Positions 24,801 through 34,224 of a stretch of DNA of 62,354 nt are shown here, piece after piece. The position numbers and the translations under genes are program-made. Under the pieces are notes generated by a model. The model searched no databases and was not told the origin of the DNA. It worked only from the letters and a program-made list of their open reading frames with translations. Location of the stretch: positions 1-62,354 of the forward strand of contig CAMQHT010000009.1 of NCBI GenBank assembly GCA_947001705.1, given 5' to 3'. This DNA comes from an uncultured Collinsella sp. (GTDB taxonomy: Bacteria > Actinomycetota > Coriobacteriia > Coriobacteriales > Coriobacteriaceae). Numbering within the stretch: position 1 is the stretch's first letter; each line of letters begins with the position of its first letter.

Positions 24801-25883
24801 CTAGAGCGTGTGGCCGTAGGTGTTGGCTGCCTTGATGGCGGCGGCGAACTTTTCGTCGGTGAAGGGCTCCGGGTTGCCCTGCTTCCACTCGTTGGTGGCG
24901 TGTGCGAACTCGCACAGGGCCGGGATATCGGACTCGGCAAGACCGACCTGCTCAAGCGTCACGGGCAAGCCCATCTGCTTGTTAAAGGCTGCGTAGCGCT
25001 CAAGGTTCTCGGTATCGCCCGTGTAGGCAAACAGCACGAGCACGCCCAGGCTCACGACCTCGCCATGCAGGTAGGTGCCCTCGCGCGGAATGCTGCAGGT
25101 GGCGTTGTAGAACGCATGCGCCACGCTCGAGTTGTAGTAGTAATCGTTTTGGTTGGTCAGGTTGGAGACGTAGCCCGTGTTGACCACGATATCGAGCGCG
25201 ATCTGCTTGACGGCTTCGGTCGACAGGTTCTGGCGAACGTCCTCAAGACCCTGCACGCCATAGGTAAACAGCGGCTCGGAGCAGGTGTGTGCGAGCGCCA
25301 GGCCAAGACCGGCGGTGTGCTCCAGGTTGCCGGCGCTCGTGGCGTACTCGACCTCGGGCTGCTTGGACAGGGCATCGCCCACGCCCGCCCAGAAATACTC
25401 CGCCGGAGCCTCGGCGATGATCTTGGGGTTGATGAAGATGTGCGCGGGTCGGTTGGGGTACGAATAGCCTTCGAGCGAGCCGTCGTCGTTGTAGACAACG
25501 GCAATGGCGGTCGCGGCCGAGCAGTTGGAGCAGATCGTCGGTACCGTAAAGACGATCTTCTTGAGCTCGATGGCCGCCGTCTTGACGGTGTCGAGCGCTT
25601 TGCCGCCGCCGCATGCGATGAGCACGTCGGCTTCCTGGCAGGCGGGGGAGTTTACGACCTTGGCGATATTGGCGCGTGTGCTGTTGATACCATAGACGCG
25701 CTTCTCCAGAATCTCGACGTCGGTACCCGCCAGCGCAGCTTCGATACCGGGAAGTGCTGCGGCCAGTGCTCGTTTACCACCGATAATCGCGACCTTGGCC
25801 GCTCCGTACTCGGCCAGCGCGCCGGGCAGCTCGTCAAAGCAATCCTCGCCGACGGTATAGTCGCTCATTCCAATCGTGCGCAT
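24801..25883 (-). CDS. Iron-containing alcohol dehydrogenase, glycerol dehydrogenase-like
   Basis: A 360-residue member of the group III metal-dependent alcohol dehydrogenases, closest in pattern to GldA glycerol dehydrogenases. The NAD-binding GGGKALDTVK motif is near residue 91, the metal-binding stretch includes the Asp in GVGDALSK near 168, and the His ligands lie in the SVAHAFYNA and TYLHGEVVSLG segments near 255-275. The substrate may be glycerol or another small polyol; similar proteins also reduce dihydroxyacetone or hydroxyketones. The start at 25883 has AAGAAGG at 5 bases. It is a single gene with its own terminator, divergent from ileS. Confidence 0.85.
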   Translation of the reverse strand: MRTIGMSDYTVGEDCFDELPGALAEYGAAKVAIIGGKRALAAALPGIEAALAGTDVEILEKRVYGINSTRANIAKVVNSPACQEADVLIACGGGKALDTVKTAAIELKKIVFTVPTICSNCSAATAIAVVYNDDGSLEGYSYPNRPAHIFINPKIIAEAPAEYFWAGVGDALSKQPEVEYATSAGNLEHTAGLGLALAHTCSEPLFTYGVQGLEDVRQNLSTEAVKQIALDIVVNTGYVSNLTNQNDYYYNSSVAHAFYNATCSIPREGTYLHGEVVSLGVLVLFAYTGDTENLERYAAFNKQMGLPVTLEQVGLAESDIPALCEFAHATNEWKQGNPEPFTDEKFAAAIKAANTYGHTL

Positions 25884-26019
25884 AGCAGCCTTCTTTCGTT
25901 AGATAAAGTGCTTTCAGGTATTTTGCTCCAAGAGAAGGCCTGCGACTGCGAGAAATTTCTAAAGTATGAAACCGATGTTGAGGGTTTTTCGTCGGCGTTG
26001 ACCGTGCTACCATACAGCG

Positions 26020-26328
26020 CATAAGCGTTGATGGGGACGAGTAGTCGGCCGTCCGCATGCTACAGAGAGCGGGGAGTGCTGAGAGCCCGTGCATGCGACC
26101 GATGAAAATCACCCCGGAGCTGCGATCCCAACGGACGTGCCTCGCAGGCACGTCTTAGTAGATATCGCCGAGATGGTCGTCGATACAGGCCAGCCGAGTA
26201 ACGGATGCGAGCGCGCGATAACGCGGGCGAGGGCATCTAAGCTGGGTGGTTAAGCGAAGAGCTTTTGCGGGCACGCTGCCCGTTTTGTGGCGCTTCGTCC
26301 CAGCTTGTAAGGGACGGGCGCTTTTTTG
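26020..26328 (+). promoter_or_regulatory. T-box leader controlling ileS
   Basis: The 5' region of ileS shows a T-box riboswitch: a stem I region opening with GATGGGGACGAGTAGT, an AGAGAGCGGGG segment, a candidate specifier ATC (Ile) in GAAAATCACC, and the T-box bulge AAGCTGGGTGGTTAAGCG at 26239-26256. Its TGGT can pair with an ACCA tRNA end, as expected for tRNA-Ile. A terminator follows: an 11-bp stem with one bulge (26290-26301 with 26311-26321) and T6. A smaller hairpin precedes it (about 26268-26282). Uncharged tRNA-Ile should favour the antiterminator and switch on ileS. Confidence 0.85.
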
Positions 26329-26370
26329 GTGCCCAACGGGCGTGCGCGCCCACGACATGAAAGGGGTACC

Positions 26371-29172
26371 GTGGCAAACGAGTACAAGCAGACGATGAAT
26401 CTGCCCAAGACCGGTTTTCCCATGCGTGCCGGTCTTTCCAAGTCCGAGCCCAAGCGACTCAAGGACTGGCAGGACAACAAGGTCTACGAGCAGGTTCTGA
26501 AGAAGAACGAGGGTCACAAGAAGTTCGTGCTGCACGACGGCCCTCCGTACGCCAACGGCCCGATCCACATCGGCCATGCCATGAACAAGATCTCCAAGGA
26601 CATGATCAACCGTTACTGGATGATGCAGGGCTATGAGGTTCCCTATGTCCCCGGTTGGGACTGTCACGGTCAGCCGATTGAGCACAAGGTCGAGGAGAAG
26701 CTCGGCACCGAGAAGTTCAACCAGACTTCCACGGCCAAGATCCGTGAGCTCTGCAACAAGTTCGCTGTCGAGAATATCGAGCTGCAGAAGGCCGGCTTCC
26801 GTCGTCTGGGTGTGCTCGGCGACTGGGACAATCCCTATCTGACGCTTTATCACCAGCATGATGCCGCCGACATCGAGGTCTTTAAGGCCATGTTCGATAA
26901 GGGCATGATCTATCGCGGTCACAAGCCGGTTCACTGGTGCAAGCACTGCCACACCGCGCTGGCCGAGGCCGAGATTGAGTACTCCGACGAGACGAGCCCC
27001 TCTATCTTCGTTCGCTTTGAGATGACCACCAAGCCCGCCGGCCTCGAGAACTTCGATGGCCCGGTCGACTTTATCATCTGGACGACCACGCCGTGGACCA
27101 TCCCCTCCGACCAGGCCGTTTCCCTTAAGCCGGGTGCCGCCTATGTCGCCGTTGAGCACGATGGTCGTGCCGAGATCATGCTTGAGGACCTGGCTCCCAA
27201 GTGCTGTGAGGAGTTTGGCTGGGAGTACACCCCGGTTATGGTCGATGGCAAGCCCTACGTGGTTCCCGCTGAGACCTTCCATCACATCCACTATAAGCAG
27301 CCGATTTTTGACGGCGTTGAGGGTGTGGCGCTGCTGGCCGATTACGTTGGTGTCGATGACGGCACCGGTATCGTCCACAACTCGCCCGGCCACGGCGTCG
27401 ACGACTACTTTGCCTGCCTCAAGGAGGGCATCACCGACATCTGCATGCCGGTCGACGACGACGGCAAGTTCTACACCGGCGAGGATTTTGGCACCGGTGG
27501 CCCCTTCAGCGGAATGGATACCGATGAGGCCAACCCTCACATCATCGAGTTCCTGCGCGAGCGTGGCACCCTGGTCCTCGAGAAGAAGATCACGCACAGC
27601 TATCCGCACTGCTGGCGCTGCAAGCACCCGGTGCTCTTCCGTGCCACCGACCAGTGGTTTGTCTCGATGGACAAGATGGGTCTGCGCGAGCAGGCCGGCA
27701 AGGAGATCCGCGAGAACGTCACGTGGTATCCGGCCCACGCCGCCAACCGCATTGGCGCCATGGTTGAGCAGCGTCCCGACTGGTGCATCAGCCGCCAGCG
27801 CAACTGGGGCGTGCCTATCCCCAGCTACACCTGCGCCGACTGCGGCGAGAAGGTCATGAACGACGCCACGCTCGACGCCGTCATCAAGCTTTTCCACGAG
27901 AAGGGCTCCGACGCCTGGTTCACCGATGCTCCCGAGAGCTACCTGGGCGAGGCCTGCGTCTGCCCCAAGTGCGGTGGCCATCACCTCAAGGCCGATAAGG
28001 ATATCCTCGACGTGTGGTGGGACTCCGGCGTGTCTTGGAAGGCCGTCTGCGAGTATCGTCCCGAGCTGGAGTATCCGGCGGACGTCTACCTCGAGGGCTC
28101 CGACCAGCACCGCGGTTGGTTCCAGAGCTCGCTGCTCACCTCGGTGGGTGCCAACGGCCACGCGCCGTACAAGGCGGTCGTCTCGCAGGGCTTTACGCTC
28201 GACGGCCAGGGCCGCAAGATGTCCAAGTCGCTCGGCAACGTCATCGACCCCAACAAGGTCTGCGACGAGATGGGCGCTGACATCATCCGCCTGTGGGTCG
28301 CCTCGGTCGATACCAGCTCCGACGTCTCCATCGACCACGAGATTCTCGCTCGTACGTCCGATGCCTACCGTCGCTTCCGCAACACGCTGCGCTTCCTGCT
28401 TTCCGAGCTCGAGGGTCAGTTTGAGCCCGAGACCGACGGCGTCGCCTTTGCCGACCTGCTGCCGCTCGACAAGCTCATGGTTGCCCGTTTGACCCAGGTC
28501 CAGGCCGAGGTCGACGATGCCTACGCCAGCTACGAGTTCCCGCGCGCTTACCGTGCGCTTTACGACTTCGTGGTTACCGAGCTTTCTAACGTGTACCTCG
28601 ACGCCCTGAAGGACCGTCTGTACTGCGACAAGCCCGGCTCGCTCGAGCGCCGCAGCGCCCAGACCGTGCTCGCCGAGCTCTTCTCGATGCTTATGCGCGA
28701 CCTGCAGCCGATCCTGTCCTACACCGTCGACGAGGCCATGGCCTATGCACCTGCTGGCTGCGTCGACCACCAGAAGTACGCTGCGTTGCTCGATTGGTAC
28801 AAGTCGCCCATCACGGTCGACGAGGCCAACGAGTTCGAGGGCGTGCTCGAGGCTTCACTCGAGCTCCGTAGCGCCGTGACCAAGGCCCTTGAGGATGCCC
28901 GTTCTGCCGGCACCTTCACCAAGAGCCAGCAGGTCCGCGTCAAGGCGGTCGTTCCCGCCGAGATGTATGCGCTGCTGACTGGCGACAAGGCGGTCGACCT
29001 TGCCGAGTTCTACATCGTCTCCGCTGTTGAACTGACCCAGGGCGAGGAGCTTTCCGTTGCCATTGAGGCTGCCGAGGGCGAGTGCTGCGACCGTTGCTGG
29101 AACTACCGCACTACCGTCGGCGAGTACAACGGCCACGCTCACATCTGCAAGCGCTGCGCGAATGCCCTTTAA
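26371..29172 (+). CDS. ileS: Isoleucyl-tRNA synthetase
   Basis: A 933-residue class I synthetase charging tRNA-Ile. HIGH is at residues 66-69 in ANGPIHIGHA, the editing (CP1) domain contains TTPWTIPSD near 245, KMSKS is at about 615-619, and a C-terminal zinc ribbon (CCDRCWNYR and CKRC) closes the protein. The GTG at 26371 is chosen: it follows AAAGGGG and gives a normal N terminus. This is the shorter bacterial IleRS1 type, not the longer eukaryote-like IleRS2. Expression is controlled by the upstream T-box. Confidence 0.97.
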   Translation: MANEYKQTMNLPKTGFPMRAGLSKSEPKRLKDWQDNKVYEQVLKKNEGHKKFVLHDGPPYANGPIHIGHAMNKISKDMINRYWMMQGYEVPYVPGWDCHGQPIEHKVEEKLGTEKFNQTSTAKIRELCNKFAVENIELQKAGFRRLGVLGDWDNPYLTLYHQHDAADIEVFKAMFDKGMIYRGHKPVHWCKHCHTALAEAEIEYSDETSPSIFVRFEMTTKPAGLENFDGPVDFIIWTTTPWTIPSDQAVSLKPGAAYVAVEHDGRAEIMLEDLAPKCCEEFGWEYTPVMVDGKPYVVPAETFHHIHYKQPIFDGVEGVALLADYVGVDDGTGIVHNSPGHGVDDYFACLKEGITDICMPVDDDGKFYTGEDFGTGGPFSGMDTDEANPHIIEFLRERGTLVLEKKITHSYPHCWRCKHPVLFRATDQWFVSMDKMGLREQAGKEIRENVTWYPAHAANRIGAMVEQRPDWCISRQRNWGVPIPSYTCADCGEKVMNDATLDAVIKLFHEKGSDAWFTDAPESYLGEACVCPKCGGHHLKADKDILDVWWDSGVSWKAVCEYRPELEYPADVYLEGSDQHRGWFQSSLLTSVGANGHAPYKAVVSQGFTLDGQGRKMSKSLGNVIDPNKVCDEMGADIIRLWVASVDTSSDVSIDHEILARTSDAYRRFRNTLRFLLSELEGQFEPETDGVAFADLLPLDKLMVARLTQVQAEVDDAYASYEFPRAYRALYDFVVTELSNVYLDALKDRLYCDKPGSLERRSAQTVLAELFSMLMRDLQPILSYTVDEAMAYAPAGCVDHQKYAALLDWYKSPITVDEANEFEGVLEASLELRSAVTKALEDARSAGTFTKSQQVRVKAVVPAEMYALLTGDKAVDLAEFYIVSAVELTQGEELSVAIEAAEGECCDRCWNYRTTVGEYNGHAHICKRCANAL

Positions 29173-29242
29173 GGCACGGTAACTCGGCATTTTAGTTATA
29201 GGGAGAATTTAGGCGCTTTCGGCCCATTTGTTCCGCTGAATA

Positions 29243-29282
29243 AAAGCGGCATTCTGTTTTTCGGAATGCCGCTTTCGTTTTT
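29243..29282 (+). terminator. Terminator after ileS
   Basis: A perfect 12-bp stem (29243-29254 with 29264-29275) encloses a T-rich 9-base loop and is followed by CGTTTTTG. It lies about 70 bases past the ileS stop and isolates it from lspA. Confidence 0.88.
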
Positions 29283-29392
29283 GCTGGTTATTTATCTGAC
29301 GTTAGCGAATATGTCGCGCGCTCTGCGTGTGGCAATATAAGATGGTTACTTGCACTAAGCGTAATTTGAGCTTTTGAGGGTAGGGGATTGAT

Positions 29393-29992
29393 TTGGGTCG
29401 TGCTGGGGATATGACGCCGCCTTTGCGTTGGCGGTTGGGTGTTGCTGGTGGGGTAGCGCTGGCTGTGCTGCTTGTTGACCAGCTGACCAAGCTTGCGGTT
29501 CGCGCCGTGGGCGACGCTTTGCATGTGACCGTCATCCCCGGTGTGATCGACTTCCTTTTCGTGCGTAACATCGGTGCTGCCTTTAGCATGGGCGAGGGGC
29601 ATGGCATCGCGTTTGCCGTGCTGGCGTTGGCGGTCATTATTGCTATTGCCGTGTACCTCGTTCGTGCACCTCAGCTCGCTCATCTTGAGGTTGTGGGCAT
29701 GGCGATGGTTGCGGGCGGTGCTATCGGCAATGCTATCGATCGTTTGGCTTTTGGCTTCGTGACCGATTTTATTGCCACCACCTTCATTGACTTCCCCGTC
29801 TTCAATGTTGCCGATATCGGCATTACCGTGGGCGTCGTGCTCGCCCTCTTTGGCTACATGTTCTTGAGCCCCGCGGCTCGTGAGGTCGATGCGACCGCCG
29901 AGCTTAATGCCCGCGACGAGGCCCGCGCCAAGCGCAGGGCCAAACAGCGTGGGGAGCGTGCCCGCAAGATTCGCGAAAGGAATGAGCGCTAA
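29393..29992 (+). CDS. lspA: Lipoprotein signal peptidase
   Basis: A 199-residue signal peptidase II that removes signal peptides from prolipoproteins at the membrane. Four transmembrane segments are visible (about residues 14-32, 68-90, 96-115 and 138-160). The catalytic aspartates are in GNAIDRL near residue 115 and FNVADIGI near 142, and the NIGAAFS motif near 60 is conserved. A TTG at 29393 with AGGGGA 5 bases upstream is the likely start; ATG 29411 is an alternative. The basic C-terminal tail (KRRAKQRGERARK) of about 40 residues is an extension beyond the core. The stop overlaps the rluD-like start. Confidence 0.93.
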   Translation: MGRAGDMTPPLRWRLGVAGGVALAVLLVDQLTKLAVRAVGDALHVTVIPGVIDFLFVRNIGAAFSMGEGHGIAFAVLALAVIIAIAVYLVRAPQLAHLEVVGMAMVAGGAIGNAIDRLAFGFVTDFIATTFIDFPVFNVADIGITVGVVLALFGYMFLSPAAREVDATAELNARDEARAKRRAKQRGERARKIRERNER

Positions 29993-31005
29993 TGGCCGAC
30001 ATCCATATCCTTGTTGCCGACGATGCCGCTGGTCAGCGTCTTGACGCCTATCTGGGCGCCAACGATGGATGTCCCACGCGCTCTGCCTGTGCGCATCTGA
30101 TTGAGGGCGGGGCCGTAGTAGTCAATGGCGAGACCTGCCTGTCCAAAAAGTACGCCGTGCGAGCCGGTGACCGCATTTCGGTCGACCTGCCCGAGCCGCA
30201 CGACCCGACCGACGTGATTCCCGAGGCCATTCCTCTCGACATCCGCTACGAGGACGACTATCTCATTGTGCTCTCCAAGCAGCGCGGCCTGGTGTGCCAT
30301 CCTGCGCATGGTCATGAGAGCGGTACGCTCGCGAATGCGCTGGTCTATCACTGCGGTATCGACCATCTGGGCACCGTGCAGGGCGAGGACCGCCCCGGTA
30401 TCGTGCATCGTTTGGATCGCGATACCTCAGGTCTTATGCTTGCGGCAAAGGACGACGACACCCAGCGCGCGCTCCAAAATCTTATCCGTACGCGCACGCT
30501 CGACCGCCGCTACATTACGCTCGTTCACGGTCATATCGCCATGGATGAGGGTACCATTAACACCGGCATTGCCCGTTCTACGCGTGACCGTGTCAAGATG
30601 GCGGTTTCGGACGATCCCTTTGCGCGCCAAGCCATCACGACCTTCAAGGTCCTTGAGCGCTTTGATTCCACGCGTTTCGACGACGGCTACACGCTTGTCG
30701 AGTGCCACCTGTTTACGGGCCGCACGCATCAGATTCGCGTGCATATGCGCCATATCAACCACGCCTGCGTGGGAGATCCGCTCTACGGCAAGTGCGATGC
30801 ACGCGCCGATCAGGGTCTGACCAGGCAATTCCTTCATTCCTGGCGCGTCGCATTCGACCATCCCGTGACGGGGGAGCGCATTGAGTGCCGCGATGAGCTG
30901 CCGTGGGATCTCGCTGCGGTTCTTGACGACCTGGCCCCGCGCTCGCTTGGCCGCACCGCTGCCGGCGACGAAATCGTTCCGCAGCTCGGTCTGCTCGAAG
31001 CCTAG
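29992..31005 (+). CDS. rluD: RluD-type pseudouridine synthase
   Basis: A 337-residue RNA pseudouridine synthase of the RluA family. An N-terminal S4 RNA-binding domain (about residues 12-75) precedes the catalytic domain with HRLDRDTSGLMLAAK, whose Asp (RLDRD) is the nucleophile, and the downstream TGRTHQIRVHMRHI motif. RluD-like enzymes modify 23S rRNA helix 69; the paralogues RluA/RluC cannot be fully excluded. It lies immediately after lspA (TAATG overlap), the widespread lspA-rluD pair, which favours the RluD/YlyB assignment. Confidence 0.93.
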   Translation: MADIHILVADDAAGQRLDAYLGANDGCPTRSACAHLIEGGAVVVNGETCLSKKYAVRAGDRISVDLPEPHDPTDVIPEAIPLDIRYEDDYLIVLSKQRGLVCHPAHGHESGTLANALVYHCGIDHLGTVQGEDRPGIVHRLDRDTSGLMLAAKDDDTQRALQNLIRTRTLDRRYITLVHGHIAMDEGTINTGIARSTRDRVKMAVSDDPFARQAITTFKVLERFDSTRFDDGYTLVECHLFTGRTHQIRVHMRHINHACVGDPLYGKCDARADQGLTRQFLHSWRVAFDHPVTGERIECRDELPWDLAAVLDDLAPRSLGRTAAGDEIVPQLGLLEA

Positions 31006-31087
31006 CCAGTATTAGGTGGTTTCTTGAACTCGGTAAGCCTGCGGTAAGATATACGGTTGTTTACGTAACGCGTTGCTGGGAGCCTGC

Positions 31088-32383
31088 ATGCTCGCCTTTT
31101 TACAAACCAACACACCCATCGTGATCTTCAACCAGATTGTGGTTACGCTGCTCACGGTCTGCTTTCTGTACCAGGTGGTCTTCTTTGTCATTGGCGCTCT
31201 TCGTGGCGAGGTCGCGCCTCCCAAGGCCAAAAAACTGCATCGTTATGCCTTCTTTATCGCGGCGCATAACGAGGAGGCCGTGATCGCCAACCTCGTTCGC
31301 TCCATCAAGGACCAGGATTATCCGTCCGAGCTTATCGAGGTCTTCGTGGTCGCCGATGCCTGCACCGATAACACGGCGCAGCTCGCGCGCGAGGCGGGCG
31401 CCATCGTCTATGAGCGCAATGACCTGGCCCGTAAGGGCAAGAGCTGGGTCATGGACTTTGGTTTCGACCGCATTCTCAACGAGTATCCCGACACGTTTGA
31501 GGGTTACTTTATCTTCGATGCCGACAACGTTATCTCCCGCGATTACGTCTCCAAGATGAATGATGCCTTTGACCAGGGCTTTCATGTGGTCACGAGCTAT
31601 CGTAACTCCAAGAACTTCGGCAGCTCGTGGATTTCGTCTGCCAACGCCACCTGGTATCTGCGTGAGGCCCGCTTCCTCAACAACGCGCGTAATATCTGCA
31701 AGACTTCCTGCGCTGTCTCGGGTTCGGGTTACCTCATCTCCGCCAGTGTTATCGAGGGCATGCACGGCTGGCAGTTCCATACACTGACCGAGGACATCCA
31801 GTTCACCACGTTCTGCGCCATTCACGGCATCCGCATCGGTTATGCGCCGGCGGAGTTCTTTGACGAGCAGCCGGTGACGTTTAAGGCGTCCTGGAAACAG
31901 CGCATGCGTTGGACCAAGGGCTTCTACCAGGTCTTTTTTACCTACGGCAAGCATCTTGTCAAATCGACGTTTCGCTATCATCGCTTTGCCGCATATGACA
32001 TGTTTATGACCATCGCTCCGGGCATGCTGCTGTCCCTGATCTCCATGCTCGCCAATGCTACCTTTCTCATCGTGGGTGGGCTTTCGCATGGCTTCTTGGC
32101 CACCGAGGTCGAGATGCAGGCTTGTGCCGCCTCGCTCATTATGACCTTCGCGATGATGTACCAGACCTTCTTTATCCTGGCGCTACTTACGACCATTTTC
32201 GAGTATAAGCACATTCATTGCGCGCAAAAGTGGCGTTTGTTGACTAACCTGTTTACCTTCCCGATCTTTATGTTCAGCTATATCCCCATCACGGTGGCTG
32301 CACTGTTCCTAAAGGTCGACTGGGTCCCGACGCAACACGCCGTCAACGTTACCCTCGACGAGGTCATGCAAGGCGCCAAATAA
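31088..32383 (+). CDS. Membrane-bound family 2 glycosyltransferase
   Basis: A 431-residue GT2 enzyme resembling processive synthases. An N-terminal membrane segment (about 10-35) precedes a GT-A domain with the AAHNEE nucleotide-binding start, the DADN metal motif near residue 143, a TED-type catalytic acid near 238, and the Q-R-M-R-W motif near 277. C-terminal membrane spans follow (about 300-410), as in poly-N-acetylglucosamine or hyaluronan synthase relatives. The sugar and acceptor are unknown. The start at ATG 31088 follows GGGAG at 5 bases. No other polysaccharide gene is adjacent, so it is an isolated synthase. Confidence 0.85.
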   Translation: MLAFLQTNTPIVIFNQIVVTLLTVCFLYQVVFFVIGALRGEVAPPKAKKLHRYAFFIAAHNEEAVIANLVRSIKDQDYPSELIEVFVVADACTDNTAQLAREAGAIVYERNDLARKGKSWVMDFGFDRILNEYPDTFEGYFIFDADNVISRDYVSKMNDAFDQGFHVVTSYRNSKNFGSSWISSANATWYLREARFLNNARNICKTSCAVSGSGYLISASVIEGMHGWQFHTLTEDIQFTTFCAIHGIRIGYAPAEFFDEQPVTFKASWKQRMRWTKGFYQVFFTYGKHLVKSTFRYHRFAAYDMFMTIAPGMLLSLISMLANATFLIVGGLSHGFLATEVEMQACAASLIMTFAMMYQTFFILALLTTIFEYKHIHCAQKWRLLTNLFTFPIFMFSYIPITVAALFLKVDWVPTQHAVNVTLDEVMQGAK

Positions 32384-32391
32384 CCACGATC

Positions 32392-32431
32392 AAAACCACC
32401 ACAAAGGGACAGCACCTTTGTGGTGGTTTTT
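32392..32431 (+). terminator. Terminator after the glycosyltransferase (repeated hairpin copy 2)
   Basis: A perfect 16-bp stem (32392-32407 with 32415/32416-32431) with a 7-8 base loop ends in a run of five Ts. The arms are identical to those at 24751-24791. It lies 8 bases after the stop codon, the same distance and orientation relative to its gene as copy 1. Confidence 0.88.
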
Positions 32432-32462
32432 GCGTTTGAGCTGCTGCCCAAGGAGGAGTTCG

Positions 32463-32885
32463 ATGGTCTATTTCCCGTTTTGGATTTGCATCTTTGCCGG
32501 TGCGGCGATTGATGCCCGTGAGCGACGCTTTCCCAATGAGCTTGCCGGCGCGTGTGCGGTGGCGGCGTTTGCGGGCGTGTGGCTGGATGCGGGCTTGAAC
32601 ACGGCACTTGACCACGCTGGCCTTGCGGTCATCGTGTACCTTTCTCTTGTGCTGACTGAGTCGCTTTGGCGGCGCCTCCGTCAAGCCACGGGCATCGGCA
32701 TGGGAGATGCCAAGGCACTCTTCGCGCTTTGCACGCTCGACCCTATGGGCGGCATCGTGGCATTTGCCGTCGCGCTCCTGGCCCTTGCCCTCTCTTGCCT
32801 CTTCACAAAATCGCGCTCCCTGCCTTTGCTGCCGTTTTTGGTGCCGATTTTTGCCATAATCGAGGTCGTGGGCTGCACATTGTAA
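32463..32885 (+). CDS. Minimal A24 prepilin peptidase (TadV/CpaA-like)
   Basis: A 140-residue polytopic membrane protein with the two catalytic aspartates of A24 aspartic peptidases: Asp in AAIDARERRFPNE near residue 16, and Asp of the GMGDAK motif near 80. The N-methylation domain of full-length PilD is absent, as in archaeal-like FlaK or TadV/CpaA peptidases. It would process type IV pilin-like prepilins, but no pilin genes are nearby. ATG 32463 follows AAGGAGGAG, which decides the start although the frame is open earlier. The downstream dgt gene has its own AAGGAG site. Confidence 0.8.
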   Translation: MVYFPFWICIFAGAAIDARERRFPNELAGACAVAAFAGVWLDAGLNTALDHAGLAVIVYLSLVLTESLWRRLRQATGIGMGDAKALFALCTLDPMGGIVAFAVALLALALSCLFTKSRSLPLLPFLVPIFAIIEVVGCTL

Positions 32886-32916
32886 CCGATTGTGCATCCT
32901 TCTTAAGGAGCATGCC

Positions 32917-34164
32917 ATGGCAACTAATCAAGAAACGGCCGTCATTAAGGCGCGCATGGACCGTATTCCCTCGGCGTTATCGCCCGAACTTGTCGAGCGC
33001 ATTGCCGCAGATCGTGCTTCGGGCTATGTCAACCCGTACCGTTGCGACGATGACCAGGTCATCCGTCGCGTTGATCGAGCCGCAGACGAGGGCACGCTTA
33101 TGCGTCCGGCGTTTATGCGCGATACCGAAAAGATTCTTCATCTTCCTGCGTACACGCGTTATGCAGGCAAAACGCAGGTCTTTAGCTTTCGCAGCAACGA
33201 CGACCTGTCGCGGCGCGGCCTTCATGTGCAGCTCGTCTCGCGCATTGCCCGCGATATCGGCCGTGCCCTGGGCCTCAACTGCGACCTGATCGAGGCGATT
33301 GGCCTGGGCCACGATTTGGGCCACACGCCCTTTGGCCATGCCGGCGAGCGTTTCCTCAACGATATCTATCACGAGCGCACGGGTCGCTACTTTTTCCATA
33401 ACGTGCAGTCGGTCCGCGTGCTCGATGCGCTGTATGGCCGCAACGTGTCGCTCCAGACGCTCGACGGCGTCCTGTGCCATAACGGCGAGTACGAACAGCG
33501 TGTTTTTGAGCTTTCGGACATGAGTTCCTTTGACCAGTTCGACCGAACTGTCGAGGATTGCATTGCCACTGGCTATAGCGCGATTGAGCACCTGCGTCCC
33601 ATGACACTCGAGGGTTGCGTGGTTCGCATCTCGGATATCCTTGCCTACGTTGGGCGCGATCGCCAGGACGCCATTGCGGCGGGCCTGCTGTCGCCCGACG
33701 CTTTTGACGACGGTCGGGGCGGCGCCTATAACAGCTGGATTCTCACGCACGCTTCCATCGATATCGTTGAGCATAGCTACGGCAAACCGCGTATCGAGAT
33801 GAGCGAGGACCTGTTTGAGGAGATCCGCCGGGCTAAGCGCGAGAACTACGAGAAGATCTATAGCAAGGGCGGTATCGAAGGCGACTCCGAAGCGGAACTG
33901 CGCGAGGCCTTCGAAAAGCTCTACGACCGTTGCCTGCAGGATATATACGAGGGTGACGAGTCATCCTACATCTTTAAGCACCACATTTCGCGTATTGAGC
34001 AGCAGCTTTCCTACTACGATCGTACCTATGCCTGGCAGGACGACAAGGATCAAGCCGTGGTGGATTACATCGCGAGCATGACGGACGGTTATTTCTGCGA
34101 GCTGACGAGCAAGCTGTTCCCGGGTCTAAAGTTTCCGCATCGTACCTATATTAACGAACGGTAG
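32917..34164 (+). CDS. dgt: HD-domain dNTP triphosphohydrolase (Dgt family)
   Basis: A 415-residue deoxynucleoside triphosphate triphosphohydrolase, splitting dNTPs to nucleosides and tripolyphosphate. The metal-binding His is in RRGLHVQL near 108, the HD pair in GLGHDLGHTPFGH near 132-144, and the last Asp in ISDILAYVGRD near 240. This matches the Gram-positive HD-type dNTPases rather than the longer E. coli Dgt. In other Gram-positives such a gene precedes dnaG-rpoD; here it precedes rarA, consistent with a replication/repair role. The ATG at 32917 follows AAGGAG at 6 bases. Confidence 0.9.
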   Translation: MATNQETAVIKARMDRIPSALSPELVERIAADRASGYVNPYRCDDDQVIRRVDRAADEGTLMRPAFMRDTEKILHLPAYTRYAGKTQVFSFRSNDDLSRRGLHVQLVSRIARDIGRALGLNCDLIEAIGLGHDLGHTPFGHAGERFLNDIYHERTGRYFFHNVQSVRVLDALYGRNVSLQTLDGVLCHNGEYEQRVFELSDMSSFDQFDRTVEDCIATGYSAIEHLRPMTLEGCVVRISDILAYVGRDRQDAIAAGLLSPDAFDDGRGGAYNSWILTHASIDIVEHSYGKPRIEMSEDLFEEIRRAKRENYEKIYSKGGIEGDSEAELREAFEKLYDRCLQDIYEGDESSYIFKHHISRIEQQLSYYDRTYAWQDDKDQAVVDYIASMTDGYFCELTSKLFPGLKFPHRTYINER

Positions 34165-34224
34165 TTCGTATTTATTCGGTATACTGTTTGTGGAAAACGT
34201 TTTTGATTGATGCACGGGATGGCT

